This document shows positions 22,329 to 33,799 of a stretch of DNA of 64,000 nt, piece by piece. Positions within the stretch are counted from its first letter, which is position 1. Every line of letters starts with the position of its first letter. The notes below the pieces were generated by a model, which did no database searches, was not told the DNA's origin, and saw only the letters and a program-made list of their open reading frames with translations. Location: contig CM062805.1 in NCBI GenBank assembly GCA_031772625.1, positions 802,743,592 to 802,807,591 of the forward strand, read 5' to 3'. Source of the DNA: Pinus tabuliformis (lineage: Eukaryota > Streptophyta > Pinopsida > Pinales > Pinaceae). The position numbers and the translations under genes were made by a program.

Positions 22329-23787
22329 TGTTGAGTCTTGAAAATGTCATTCATTTCCATTACACTTTCACTATTATGTCCATTATATCACCTCCATTTC
22401 ACCTCCATTTCACTACTATGTCACCACATTCATCCCACTTTCATTATCATTGGGCCACCTTTATGTTTTTCCAATCTTTATTATTTCTAAGACTTTTAAA
22501 TGAATTTGTGGTTAAACATTAGAAAATAATGTGCATATGCTTATACCTAACAAATGGGTTGAGATTGTTGACATGTGTAGGTTGAAAGGAGGCTTCTAGA
22601 AGACCCTTATGTGGCACTCTAAGGCCAAATTCGAATTTGAGTGGAAAGAATCATGGGATCATGAGGATATGTGTCACATCTCCTAATTGTATTGTAACTC
22701 TAAGAAGACATGTGTCTTATCAGTTCCTATTTTGATTAGGACTATAGAGGTAGAGGGAGAGATTCATGGATTCTCATTAATGAGATGGCTCTCATCTTTT
22801 TGTATAAATAGGAGATCTCTCTCCTTCATTTGTTAGTTTTTAGTCCCTAGTTCTTAAGTTTTGTTCTTCCTTGATGGCTTTTGAAAGCTTTGGAGAACTT
22901 TGTTGTACTTTGTACTTTTGAAGAAATTGAATAAAGCTTTGATGTTCTCAACATGGAAGGAGATGTGAAGTAGATGTCATGGAGCATATTAGGATGTAAG
23001 GTAGAGTAGATTTCATTTTGTATATATTGCTTTGATTTCATTATGTTATTTGATTGCTTTCAAGTTTGATAGATTAGATTTTTCATTCATGCAATTTTAA
23101 TTCATGCAAGTGTGTTTAATTTTGCTTTGATTTCATAGGTGGTAGGGGGCCCCTGCCTTGTATAGTTGTCACTTTAATTTCTTGCATTTCTTTTTCTTAT
23201 TTCATGTATATTAATGTACAGATGTCTTTTTAAATTGCTGCATTTTTTTTTTAAACATGTATATTAGTGTACATAAATTTCTTTCAAGTTGATTGTAGAT
23301 TAGTGATGCACATAGCCTTTTAATGAACTAATGACGTGATAGAATTGTCTTGTCCTTTTTCTGAAGCAGCAAGGATACTGGGTCACATAGTCATTCTCTC
23401 ATTATTTGATTATTGCATTTTATTTCGATTGAACTAGTTGTATATTTACACTTTTGTTTAAATACTAACTCCATCAATAACATGTTTTAAGTTCTTTTGA
23501 AGTGCTAAGTTTTGGAAATTACCATTAGGGACAAAGGCCTTGTCTTGAAATCTTTATCCATACTTGTCCTTTAAAAGTATTCTTAAGACCTTAGAATAGG
23601 ACTTCCATTTGCATTAAACACTTTAGAAAACCAACAAGAACAAAACCCCAAAAACAACATAAACTATAAAAAAACGAAGTAAAAGAAAGGTTAACTAAGC
23701 ACATATAGTGCACCACACTTCATCAGTTTACGATACCCGGATTGATAATTTATGTAGAGCAATTTAAGACCTTAAATTGACTAGACA
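22329..23787 (+). repeat. 5' LTR of element G
   Basis: Starts TGTTGAGTCTTGAAAATG, ends TTGACTAGACA. Differs from the 3' LTR by about 17 substitutions, a 12-bp tandem duplication (cacctccatttc near 22389, doubled here, single at 28568) and small poly-A or poly-T length changes. TATA box at 22803. Confidence 0.95.
22803..22810 (+). promoter_or_regulatory. TATA box in 5' LTR of element G
   Basis: TATAAATA followed by GGAGATCTCTCTCC, conserved at 28976-28983 in the 3' LTR. Confidence 0.65.
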
Positions 23788-23790
23788 TTT

Positions 23791-23808
23791 TGGCGCCGTT
23801 GCCGGGGA
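23791..23808 (+). other. Primer binding site of element G (tRNA-Asp)
   Basis: tggcgccgttgccgggga is a full 18-base complement of the 3' end of plant tRNA-Asp(GUC), three bases after the LTR. This is the common primer site of many plant gypsy elements and differs from the tRNA-Arg site of A, C and D. Confidence 0.93.
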
Positions 23809-24119
23809 AGTGTAATTAGGAGACCTTATTTCTTACATCTGAAAAAAAAATTAACAATTATTGAGTATGCTCTCCTCCTGCACTTTGTGTGATCTGGAGG
23901 ATCAGAAAAAGAATTGTTATGTAAAAAAAAGAAAAAAAAAGGAGACAAAATAAACTTCAACATTTCAATTGATTCAATAAAAAAAAAATGATGAAAAAAT
24001 GAAACTCAACTGCTTTGATAGGTTCAAATTGTCCAAACTTGTCTGGTTATGGTTTGTAGTGGTCTTCAAAACACTGTATCATGTTTTAATAAGGTTTTGC
24101 AACTTAGCTACGGAAACTG

Positions 24120-24300
24120 CCCTGATTTCGCAGCTAGCTGAGAATTCCGCAGCTAGCTGTGAATTCCGCAGTTGTTTCAAGGTTTAGCAGGTTACAGGCA
24201 TCCAATGAAAAAACCAACCACATGGACATCTCCAAAATTGTCCTGACATGGATCCTATCCTAGTCACCCAGCTCAGATCGATGAAAAACCAGCCTAGGAC
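24120..24300. repeat. Short-repeat cluster, left copy, element G
   Basis: Two and a half copies of a ~19-bp unit (cgcagctagctgngaattc) at 24129-24175. They are followed by a segment (gttacaggcatccaatgaaaa...) that parallels the sequence after the right cluster at 26385. Together with 26275-26500 it forms an old duplicated pair on either side of the captured gene fragment. Confidence 0.6.
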
Positions 24301-24652
24301 CTCAGTCAAAGTCTTGTTTTTAGCATGTTTTTCTTGAAGTATTTGCTGCCTGAAATTGAAAATCATTAATCCTTTTTATAAAATTTTACAATTTCAGAGA
24401 AGAAAAAAAAAAAGAGAAAAACAATCTATGGTTGTCTCCATTCCTATTTTTCATTGTGGCTTCAATAAAAAAAATCTGCCTCCTTGATCAAGCTTTGGCC
24501 TGAAATAAACATGCAACATAAACAAATGCACTGTATATATGAGAAAAAAAAGAGGACCGAATTGTGCATTTTTGGAGGTTGGTTCCTGTAGGAGGCATTC
24601 ATCATTTAGTGGCATATTTTTGAGTTGATTTCACCCTTGGATAGCTACATTA

Positions 24653-24856
24653 TCAGTCAGAAACAGAGAGTTTCTTACATCCCTGCGCTTTAGCCATGAC
24701 CAGTTTTCTAGCTCGGAGTAGCTTTGATGTTCCTGAAACCACAACCATCTGAACCTCTTCATGAAAATAGAATTTCAATAATGGAACAAGCTCATCAAAA
24801 TTCATATGCTGTGAGTACGTCTCAAAACAATTTTTTTTCGCAGAAATCAATTTCAC
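24653..24856 (-). CDS. Unidentified host-like open frame inside G
   Basis: 67 codons on the minus strand. The composition looks like a real globular protein: FDELVPLLKFYFHEEVQ, then a hydrophobic VVVSG strand, then basic LLRARKLVMAKAQG. There is no retroelement motif. I do not recognise the family. It may be a captured exon of a host gene, like the fragment at 25285-26074, or chance. No splice signal was identified with certainty. Confidence 0.25.
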   Translation of the reverse strand: MKLISAKKNCFETYSQHMNFDELVPLLKFYFHEEVQMVVVSGTSKLLRARKLVMAKAQGCKKLSVSD

Positions 24857-25284
24857 AGCCGAAAAGCAGCAACTCAGGAAAAACGTAAAACACAGAAAAA
24901 CACGTCAAACTTAAAACGTTGGATTTGCCCAAATGGAGACGAATTTTAAAAAACTAAAACATGGGTTTTTTTTCTAGGTGGGTTAATTAGATAACCTAGA
25001 AACCGTTTAAGGAAATTCGTGGTGGTCTGGGAGAAATCTTCGGTTCTTTGGAGCCTCTTTTTTGCCGCCGCGTGAATAAATACGGAAATTAAGTTAATTA
25101 ACAGATAGTTTGAATGTGTAATTCAATTCAGCGTGTCTGAGGAGGAGAAATCCAAATAGGAATCATCTATGTGTTGTTATTCAAGCCTAATTATAGTCTT
25201 ATGCTTATTCCGACTGACTGCACTTCCACATATTCGTTGTACTCTTGAGACGTGACCGTAATATCCGCAACTGTTTGTTGAGAT

Positions 25285-26074
25285 GTGTACACAGTCATCC
25301 GATCCGAAAGGTTCCCGCCGTTACTCTACTCATACCATACACCTCACATGCTTTTGCTGAAAAAGTTAATTCGTCAAACTCAAGTGATTTATTTGAAGCG
25401 AAAGTCAAATCAGTTAATTGCAGCTCAAACGTGTAAATTGCATAGTTCAACAGCGTCTATCGGTGAAGGCAGCCAATCACCATCCAATGGCATGGTACAA
25501 GATCATTACTACAAGCGAAAGAAGAACCAACTTGTTCGCAGTAGCTTGCCGATGGATGCCAAAACCACTAAGGCCTCAGAGGTTCCTGGTACAAGCTGTT
25601 TTTCGGGTACAAAGGAGTTGAAGGTTCCAAGATTGAAGACTCAACAAAACATGGCAGTTTTCCAAACAAAGCTTGGCAGAGCTGAACCGTGAATTGCATT
25701 AGTTAAGTTAGTTGTCTTGAGGGGGCACTTACACTGTTTCAAAAGATTAGCAGTCAGTAGCATTAATCATGGGAATAGTTTTCCATCTACCATTGTAGTC
25801 TCCAGCAATACATAATTGTGTAAATTCCCATCATTTGCAATTGTGTTCTTGCTACATTAGTCTTTTACTACAATGAGTTTTGAAGCAGAAGAAACATTGC
25901 ATTTTACAATCTTCACGTGTATGGACTTTGGGTCAAGCACAACATCCTTCAGGTTCACCACTTTTGCAATCAAAAAGGGTGGTTCCTTTGTTATTTCCAT
26001 GGAAAAGGCTATCATATGGAAGATCAGTTCGTTTACACCTTAACTTTCTTTTGGCTGATGCTATAAACTATTAA
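25285..26074 (+). pseudogene. Captured host gene fragment, resembling a plant CCCH zinc-finger protein (C3H7-like)
   Basis: Two open stretches, 25285-25692 (135 codons) and 25880-26074 (64 codons). The first holds two copies of a basic motif, YLKRKSNQLIA (near 25390) and YYKRKKNQLVRSSLP (near 25507). The second has SSRVWTLGQAQ and VPLLFPWKRLSYGRS. From memory, repeated Y-x-R/K-K-x-N-Q-L and a P-x-LFPWKR-x-Y-x-R block occur upstream of the zinc fingers in plant zinc-finger CCCH protein 7-like proteins; the zinc fingers themselves are absent here. The ~190-bp gap between the pieces (25693-25879) could be a retained intron, which would imply capture from DNA or unspliced RNA. A premature stop ends each piece. 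Family assignment is a recollection, not a search result. Confidence 0.45.
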
Positions 26075-26274
26075 TGCCACACACAAACAATCTGAATCAG
26101 TGTTCAATTGATTTGTATTATATGAATATCAGAAGGCATGCGATGATATAAAATTCGTCAGCACATGAAACAAAATGCAGCAAAAGAGTAAGTACCTTGG
26201 TTTGGTCCATATGCCACTACAATTCACAGAGTTCCTACTTGCAGACAATGAATTTTTTTTTTCAAAACTGATGG

Positions 26275-26500
26275 TTGACTGTTTCAGTTAGCTCAACTTT
26301 CCACAGCTAGCACAACTTTCCGCAATTAGCACAACTTTCCGCAGCTAGCCCAACTTTCCGCAGCTGTTTTGTTAAACTCTAGGTTGCAGGTGTCATCAAC
26401 CAAAACAAGCCACATGGGTAGTTGGGGGAATGTCAGTACATGGATGGTGTCCTATTCATTTGGTCAAATTTGATGAAAAAGTCCCCGGTCAAAAGGAAGT
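26275..26500. repeat. Short-repeat cluster, right copy, element G
   Basis: Four copies of a ~19-bp unit (cgcagctagcncaactttc) at 26288-26365, then gttgcaggtgtcatcaacca and related text matching the left copy at 24185-24285. A further partial unit lies near 26690-26720 (ctgcagttgttctccaattc). Confidence 0.65.
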
Positions 26501-27439
26501 CAGGTTGAGTGTTATCACTAAGTCGCCACACTGAGTCGCTGCATGTCAAGAAAAAAATAATAATTTTGAATCAATGAAATGAACAAGTTATTTTCTCACT
26601 TTTCTGAAGGCATTGATTAATTTTGGATTGATGATGAAAGATGAATGGCTAACTTTGTATCCAATATTTTTAGCTACAGAACTGTGCACATTCTGCAGTT
26701 GTTCTCCAATTCCGCAGCCAGAAAAACCTCATTGTTCAAATCAGCCTATCTTTCTCATACAAAATCAGATTTTGATGATTTAACTAGCATTGGAAAGATC
26801 TCAACAAGATCTATACAATGAGAAATATATCATTAGAGTTTGAAATGGCAAATAATGAAATAAATTGTTGGAAAGAAGCAACATTCAACTTGGGCACCAA
26901 TTTCAAAGCATGTATAAATTCTTTTGATTTTTCCTTTGAGAACTTGTTTCATTAATACAAATTCTTAGTTTTGTGTGTAAATATCATAACTAGAGAGATT
27001 GATCACCTCTCTCCTTTGATAATCTTACATTCCATTGCATAATAAGTATTAGTTTTTGCAGGTTCCATGAGGAAGGACAAATGACTACAAGAGAATGGTG
27101 TCTCTCTAAGAGACCAATTTGTTTCATAAGAGGATGATCAACAACAAAGAGGAAATATGCTGATGCAAAATCAGATCCAAACACTTGAAAAACTTTTAGA
27201 TACTATTGTCTCCATCACATCCATACTTCATAATAAACCATTCACCTTATTCCACTCCATACTTTCCACTTACATTCACATACACTTTCCATCTCTTTTT
27301 TTCCATTCATAACCCACAAATAAAAGCAAGAGGCTCATTCATATGCTTATTGCCCATTGCCATTTCTACTCTCCATTGTCATCTTCCATTTTCATTTTCC
27401 ATTCCTTGTCATTTTCATTCCGCAAATAAACCCTGCTTC

Positions 27440-28500
27440 AATGCAAATTATTGAGTCCATAGTCCTTTGAGTCTAATTTCTTTGTAAAAACACCTTGAGG
27501 CTTGCATGTCTTAATGGCAAGTCCTCATGCTGACAAACAATGGGAATACATTAATGTCCCTTGCTCGTTAGATCTTCTAGGTGACTCGACATCAACAAAT
27601 TCATTCGTACCTAGCAAGATGTGTTTGGGCATCTTGACTCTCATTGTCATCAATGGTGAGAGTTCTCGTGTTGACTAGTGGCATCCATTAATGGCCACTA
27701 AGCCAACAATTTCCTACTATGTTCGACATCAGAACATATTTTCACATAGTAGGAATTGTGCCAATGAGTTTTGAAGACATGAAGACTATTATTTTCAGCA
27801 TTTTGGAGCATATTCAGCAAGTTTTAGTAGAAGCAATAAAAAGTCATCTTATCTCTCTATCCATGACTCCTCTTGTTCAGCCACTTGAAGAAGAATATGA
27901 TCAGAAATTTTCAGCCACTACACATACAACTCATCCATTCCAAAGGGTAAGTGAAGGTACGTCATTTTCTAACTTTTGACCATAGAATTCCATAAAAAGC
28001 TAGAATGATAATTGTTGGAAAAACATTTCTCTTCCTCATTTCATAAAATTGCCAATACCATCAGTTGGGGGGAGGGGAATACATTCATATTCATATCTTG
28101 CCATGTCCATATCATATTCAGGAGCTCACATACTTCCAACATATATTAATTATTACATTGCTATTACGAGCATACAATGGCTTTTGAAAAAGTGCTTAAA
28201 GGATAAATTGGATACAAACAAAATCATGGTTGTCACACAAGAACCAACCATCATGCAATCCAATAAAGATATACTTTGCAACAATAATCAAAATATCATT
28301 ATGCAAAGTTCAAAGATCAAAATAGAAGGAAACAAAAAAAAAAAATTGGTTGTAACACAAGAACCAACCATGTTGCAATTCAAGTGAAACACTTTGCAGA
28401 AATATGAAGTTATCAAATGATATCATGCAAAGTTAAGCCAAAGATCAAGGATCAAAAGAGTTAATGTAATATATATTGCATGAAGACATGCAATAGCTTC
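27440..28500 (+). other. 3' region of element G with tandem duplication
   Basis: No domain recognised. Text near 27490 (caccttgaggcttgcat) and 27720 (gttcgacatcagaacatatt) resembles the 3' module of element B (38263 and 38335), suggesting G's 3' end descends from a Tat-like element. A ~125-bp tandem duplication lies at about 28226-28345 and 28346-28450, sharing cacaagaaccaaccat. Open frames at 27719-27979 and 28049-28387 have no supported function. Confidence 0.55.
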
Positions 28501-28512
28501 AGTTGGGGGGTA
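28501..28512 (+). other. Polypurine tract of element G
   Basis: agttggggggta directly before the 3' LTR. Confidence 0.8.
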
Positions 28513-29964
28513 TGTTGAGTCTTGAAAATGTCATTCATTTCCATTACACTTTCACTATTATGTCCATTATATCACCTCCATTTCACTACTATGTCACCAC
28601 ATTCATCCCACTTTCATTATCATTGGGCCACCTTTATGTTTTTCCAATCTTTATTATTTCTAAGCCTTTTAAGTGAATTTGTGGTTAAACATTAGAAAAT
28701 AATGTGCATATGCTTATACCTAACAAATGGGTTGAGATTGTTGACATGTGTAGGTTGAAAGGAGGCTTCTAGAAGACCCTTATGTGGCACTCTAAGGCCA
28801 AATTCGAATTTGAGTGGAAAGAATCATGGGATCATGAGGATATGTGTCACATCTCCTAATTGTATTGTAACTCTAAGAAGACATGTGTCTTATCAGTTCC
28901 TATTTTGATTAGGACTATAGAGGTAGAGGGAGAGATTCATGGATTCTCATTAATGAGATGGCTCTCATATTTTTGTATAAATAGGAGATCTCTCTCCTTC
29001 ATTTGTTAGTCTTTAGTCCCTAGTTCTTAAGTTTTGTTCTTCCTTGATGGCTTTTGAAAGCTTTGGAGAACTTTGTTGTACTTTGTACTTTTGAAGAAAT
29101 TGAATAAAGCTTTGATGTTCTCAACATGGAAGGAGATGTGAATTAGATGTCATGGAGCATATTAGGATGTAAGGTAGAGTAGATTTCATTTTGTATATAT
29201 TGCTTTGATTTCATTATGTTATTTGATTGCTTTCAAGTTTGATAGATTAGATTTTTCATTCATGCAATTTTAATTCATGCAAGTATGTTTAATTTTGCTT
29301 TGATTTCATAGGTGGTAGGGGGCCCTGCCTTGTATAGTTGTCACTTTAATTTCTTGCATTTCTTTTTCTTATTTCATGTATATTAATGTACAGATGTCTT
29401 TTTAAATTGCTGCATTTTATTTTTAAAAAAAATATGTATATTAGTGTACATAAATTGCTTTCAAGTTGATTGTAGATTAGTGATGCACATAGCCTTTTAA
29501 TGAACTAATGACGTGATAGAATCGTCTTGTCCTTTTGCTGAAGCAACAAGGATACTGGGTCACATAGTCATTCTCTCATTATTTGATTATTGCATTTTAT
29601 TTCGATTGAACTAGTTGTATATTTACAATTTTGTTTAAATACTAACTCCATCAATAACATGTTTTAAGTTCTTTTGAAGTGCTAAGTTTTGGAAATTACC
29701 ATTAGGGACAAAGGCCTTGTCTTGAAATCTTTATCCATACTTGTCCTTTAAAAGTATTCTTAAGACCTTAGAATAGGACTTCCATTTGCATTAAACACTT
29801 TAGAAAACCAACAAGAACAAAACCCCAAAAACAACATAAACTATAAAACAACGAAGTAAAAGAAAGGTTAACTAAGCACATATAGTGGACCACACTTCAT
29901 CAGTTTATGATACCCGGATTGATAATTTATGTAGAGCAATTTAAGACGTTAAATTGACTAGACA
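28513..29964 (+). repeat. 3' LTR of element G
   Basis: TGTTGAGTCTTGAAAATG...TTGACTAGACA, followed by target duplication AGTGG (29965-29969), after which B's gag resumes. Confidence 0.95.
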
Positions 29965-30962
29965 AGTGGTATATTGGATTGTTGAGAGCTTTTTTTAATA
30001 ATTTCACCCATTTAGCCACTACTTTTTTGACCCACTTCCAATTACCCATCAGATATGAAACTAGAACAAAACTTTTGAACAGATTTAAAAAAGCAACTTC
30101 TACTCACATTTCAGATCATATTCACGAGTGGCATCATTGTAGTCGCATGGATAAAACCTATGTTCATGATCAGCTTCTTGCTAAGTGGTTCATTAAGTCC
30201 TTATTTCCAGCTATCACTAGGAATGTGGCTAAAGGAGGAGTTGTTACAGAAGAGCAAGTGATTGCTCATGCCCAATATTTGGATTTGATTTATACATAAT
30301 CCGGCACACTTTATGACAAAATTCCACATGCACTGTGCCTTAATCAATCCATTCCACCTCCACCATCGAATAGGGACTCTCATGCCAGAGACAGTGTGAT
30401 TGGTTCCTTGAGCACACAAACATTGAGTAAACCATCTGGTCAATCACATGCCACAAATCAAACTGTAAATGCACCTAAGGTTCCTACTTCCGAGATTAAT
30501 TCTGTGTCATCTAACAAAGGTAAGAATCAAAAGCAACCAGGAATCAAGAAAAAGGGGAAAAATAAAAAGAAGAATGAAAACCCTCCTCAACAGAAATCAT
30601 CTGATTCTTCTACTTCGGGAAAGAAACCTTGTTATCCATGTCTGATATGTGATAATGAGCATTTTACAAGGGATTTTCCTCACCGCTTAGAAGTTTCTAC
30701 ACTATTAAAAGCTTCTACCGTATCTACTGTGTTGATAGATCCATTTCTGAACCCGGATACCAATATGGTTGCAACTGAAAATGCTTCCACATCCCAGGTA
30801 TTAATGTTATCCATTGCAAAACCTAAAGATGAAATTTTGGTTCAGACATGTAGTAAAAATTATGGTAACCTGCCATCATCATCAAATAATGAGGCCACTA
30901 ATCAACCTAGTTCTTCGACATTGACTGCATCGGAAAATATTCCACTACCCATTGCACCATAG
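29965..30962 (+). pseudogene. gag of element B, C-terminal part
   Basis: Continues the capsid domain broken at 22328: LLRAFFNNFTHLATTF, QLPIRYETRTKLLNRF, THISDHIHEWHHC and AHAQYLDLIYT all align with elements A and C. A stop at 30297 precedes a second open frame (30396-30962). That frame holds a basic Lys/Asn-rich segment and a zinc knuckle C-L-I-C-D-N-E-H-F-T-R-D-F near 30640. The knuckle has only three residues between the second Cys and His, as in element A, and its last Cys has become Phe. Confidence 0.88.
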
Positions 30963-30989
30963 TTAACAATAAAGCCACCTAAGGGAGTT

Positions 30990-31826
30990 GTACATAAATC
31001 AATGTTTAACCCTCGAGCTCGAGCTGCTCAAAATTACAACATAGTATAAGATCTTGCTCAGTCCCCTTCTGCTATGTTGACGCTTGAGGTATTACAAAAT
31101 TCCCCCTCCCAGAGGTAGGATTTACTGTTAGCAATAGGTGGAATAGATCTAGCAGATTCTAATCTTGTGGTTTTTAATCACTCAGGATATACACCACAGT
31201 TACCAGCTCAATTAGCTTTTCTAATTCAGGTTAAAGCTCTCAACAAAAATATTCATCAAACCATTGTAGATGAGGGAGCTTCTACCTGTATTATGTCAAT
31301 GAGCTACTAGAAAACACTGGGGTCACCTACGTTGTCAAGATCATCAACCACATTGAAGGCTTTTGATGGAAGGACTTATACTTCATGTGGGATTTGAAAT
31401 AATTTGCAAATAGAACTAGGGGGAAAAATAGTAACTATTGAGATTAAGGTGGTTGACAGACCCCTTGATTACAACATTTTACTTGAAAAACCATGGGTTT
31501 ATGCTATGGCTACTATTGTTTCCACGTACTTTCATACGATTACATTTCCTCATAAAGGGTGAATAGAAATTATCGACCAAACCTCATTTTTTGCCTCTAG
31601 TTCTCAAGTTATGGGAAGCATTCCATTTGTTAACGGACCCCCACTTTCAATTCAATCTGTTGGTGTAGGTATTTTCAAAGACTCCTCCTTAATGGGTACT
31701 TTCACACTTCCACCAACATCTGGAACATTAGAAGTTGCGAGAGTTGAGACATGTTATATGTTATCCTCTACTTCATCTGATTTAAAGAGGATCACCAACA
31801 GTGATGAAGATGATAGTTTTGTTTAG
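30990..31826 (+). pseudogene. Aspartic protease region of element B
   Basis: Starts around NPRARAAQNYNIV (31010). The catalytic motif DEGASTCIMS lies near 31269, with the Asp intact. It is followed by KAFDGRTYTSCGI, VTIEIKVVDRPLDYNILL and ATIVSTYFHTITFPHKG, then a linker open from 31611 to 31826. TAG and TGA stops occur near 31048, 31116, 31308 and 31560. It would cleave the gag-pol precursor; this copy cannot be translated through. Confidence 0.82.
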
Positions 31827-31876
31827 GTTATGCTGCTAAGTCCTATCGAACTCACATAGCAATCAATTTTGCTTGC

Positions 31877-33688
31877 TTGTGTGGCATTTCCAGATCCACA
31901 ATTACCGATTGTATGGGTAGATCATCCCTTGAATACAGTACTTATTCCAATCCTTTTGCTTGTATATATTCTACATATGAAGAAATCATCCAATCCATGA
32001 TGATAAGAGAAGAACCTTGGGAAGATTATCATCATCATTCCCCTCCTCCAGATTCCAATGAGGATTATTCAGATGAACTAGTACACCCTTCAATTGTAGA
32101 TTTCTTTTCGAATTCTGTTAGAATAGATTCGGTAGATTCTAAGCGTAATTTGTCTAACATAGAAGAAACCATTTTTATAGAGATTTCGACCAAGCCTAAC
32201 ATTGTAGAAAACTTTTATGTCGAAAAATATTATTCTCCTTCGGAACTCGATAGTTACCATTCTCTAGTTCATGAATTTAGAGATGCATTTGCATGGTCTA
32301 ACGAGGATATGCCAAGCATTGATTCAAACATTGTTGAACATCAAATCAAAATGTACCCTGATGTCAAACTAGTACGACAATAGCTTCGACCTGTACATCC
32401 AAAGAAAGCTACTGCCATTAAGACAGAGGTTGAAAAACTTTTGCGTGTTGGCTTCATTTACCCTGTACCTCTTACCAATTGGGTATAACGTATTGTTCCC
32501 GTGATGAAGAAACAAGTAACAATCCGAGTGTGTGTTGATTACTGGGACTTAAATAAAACATATCCAAAAGACAATTATCCTACTCCCTTCATTGACCAGA
32601 TTATTGATGAATGTGCCAGATGTGAAATATTTTCATTCATGGATGGATTTTCCAGTTAAAATCAAATCAATATCCGCCCAGAGTATCAATCAAAAACTGC
32701 ATTTATTTTTCCCTAGGGCACATTCACATATACAAAGTTACCTTTTGGTTTGAATAATGTAGGGGCCACATTTCAGAGGGTAGTGAATTATGCCTTCCAT
32801 GACATTAAGAACATTGTAAAACCATATCTTGATGATTTTCCTGCTCATGCACGAAAGCATACTGATCACCTGCAGCATCTTAGAGCGATATTATTACGGT
32901 GCCGACACTACAAAATAAGACTCAATTCGCACAAGTGTGCATTTTGTGTTCGCTCTGGTCGATTGCTTGGATTCATGGTCTCAAAAGATGGAATTCGACT
33001 TGATCCATCTAAGGTTTAGGCAATACTTCACTTGCCTCCACCTTCAAATTTATTAGAGTTATAGAAACTTCAAGGGAAGGAAAACTTTATGAGGAGGTTC
33101 ATTCCAAACTATGCTGAGTTGGCTAAAGGTTTTACACGTCTGTTGAAGAAAGAGATAGTCTTCTATTGGGATTAGGTTGTGCAAGATTCCTTTATTGCTC
33201 TTAAAGATTCCCTGATTAGAGCATCATTAATGTATGCCCCAAACTATCAACATGACTATTACTTGTATCTTGTTGCTGCAGATACAACCATCGGAATGGT
33301 TTTAGTCCAAGAAGTAGATGGAATAGAACATCCTATATATTATTTGAGTTGCAATCTCAATGATACAAAAATAAAATATTCTTATGTGGAAAAGTTAGCT
33401 TTGGCTGTTGTTCAAGCTATACAGAGGTTTTTTCATTATATTATCCTGTGTAAAACTACAGTTATCTCCAATTGCAACCCTATGACATACATTTTTTCAC
33501 GTCAATTTCTGGGGGGAAAATACTCGAAGTGGATAGTTATATTGCAGGAGATTGATTTGGAATTCATTAAGTCTAAGTCAAAGAAATCTCTTGTATTTGC
33601 TGAATTACTTTGCGATCTTCCCTCATCCTTCAGTGATTCAACATCAAAGACATCAATCGTGGATGAGTCTCTGTTTCTCATTTCGTAA
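31877..33688 (+). pseudogene. Reverse transcriptase and RNase H of element B
   Basis: An N-terminal extension (EEPWEDYHHHSPPP near 32008; LVHEFRDAFAWSNEDMP near 32265) leads into RT: LRPVHPKKATAIKTEVEKLL, VCVDYWDLNKTYPKDNYPTPF, then KLPFGLNNVGATFQRVV. The active-site block is YLDDFPAHARKHTDHLQHL (32823), both catalytic Asp present. Thumb and connection follow (GFMVSKDGIRLDPSKV). RNase H at 33179-33690: APNYQHDYYLYLVAADTTIG and HPIYYLSCNLNDTKIKYS. Stops at about 32382, 32487, 32658, 32715, 33018, 33063 and 33174. This is the only reverse transcriptase of a gypsy element in the window. Confidence 0.93.
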
Positions 33689-33799
33689 AGTGATTCATGG
33701 CATGGATATATACTAATATATCCATAAACCCAAGCCTTTTGGCCCAATACCTCTCACTCTAAACAACGACATATCAAATACCAAGCCAAGCATTATCTG

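Larger units (their letters stand above)
22329..29964 (+). mobile_element. Element G: non-autonomous LARD-type LTR retrotransposon inside B's gag
   Basis: LTRs of 1459 bp (22329-23787) and 1452 bp (28513-29964), about 99% identical by eye, with TG...CA ends. A perfect 5-bp target duplication AGTGG flanks it (22324-22328 and 29965-29969). Primer site for tRNA-Asp at 23791; polypurine tract at 28501-28512. The 4.7-kb interior has no gag, protease, reverse transcriptase, RNase H or integrase motif in any frame, which defines a large retrotransposon derivative. It holds host-like gene fragments and duplicated repeats. It is the youngest insertion in the window and must have moved with enzymes from another element. 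Confidence 0.93.

Noticed and set aside
23791..23808. Possible tRNA-Asp gene
   Set aside because: Only the 18 bases complementary to the tRNA 3' end are present, directly after an LTR. This is a primer binding site.
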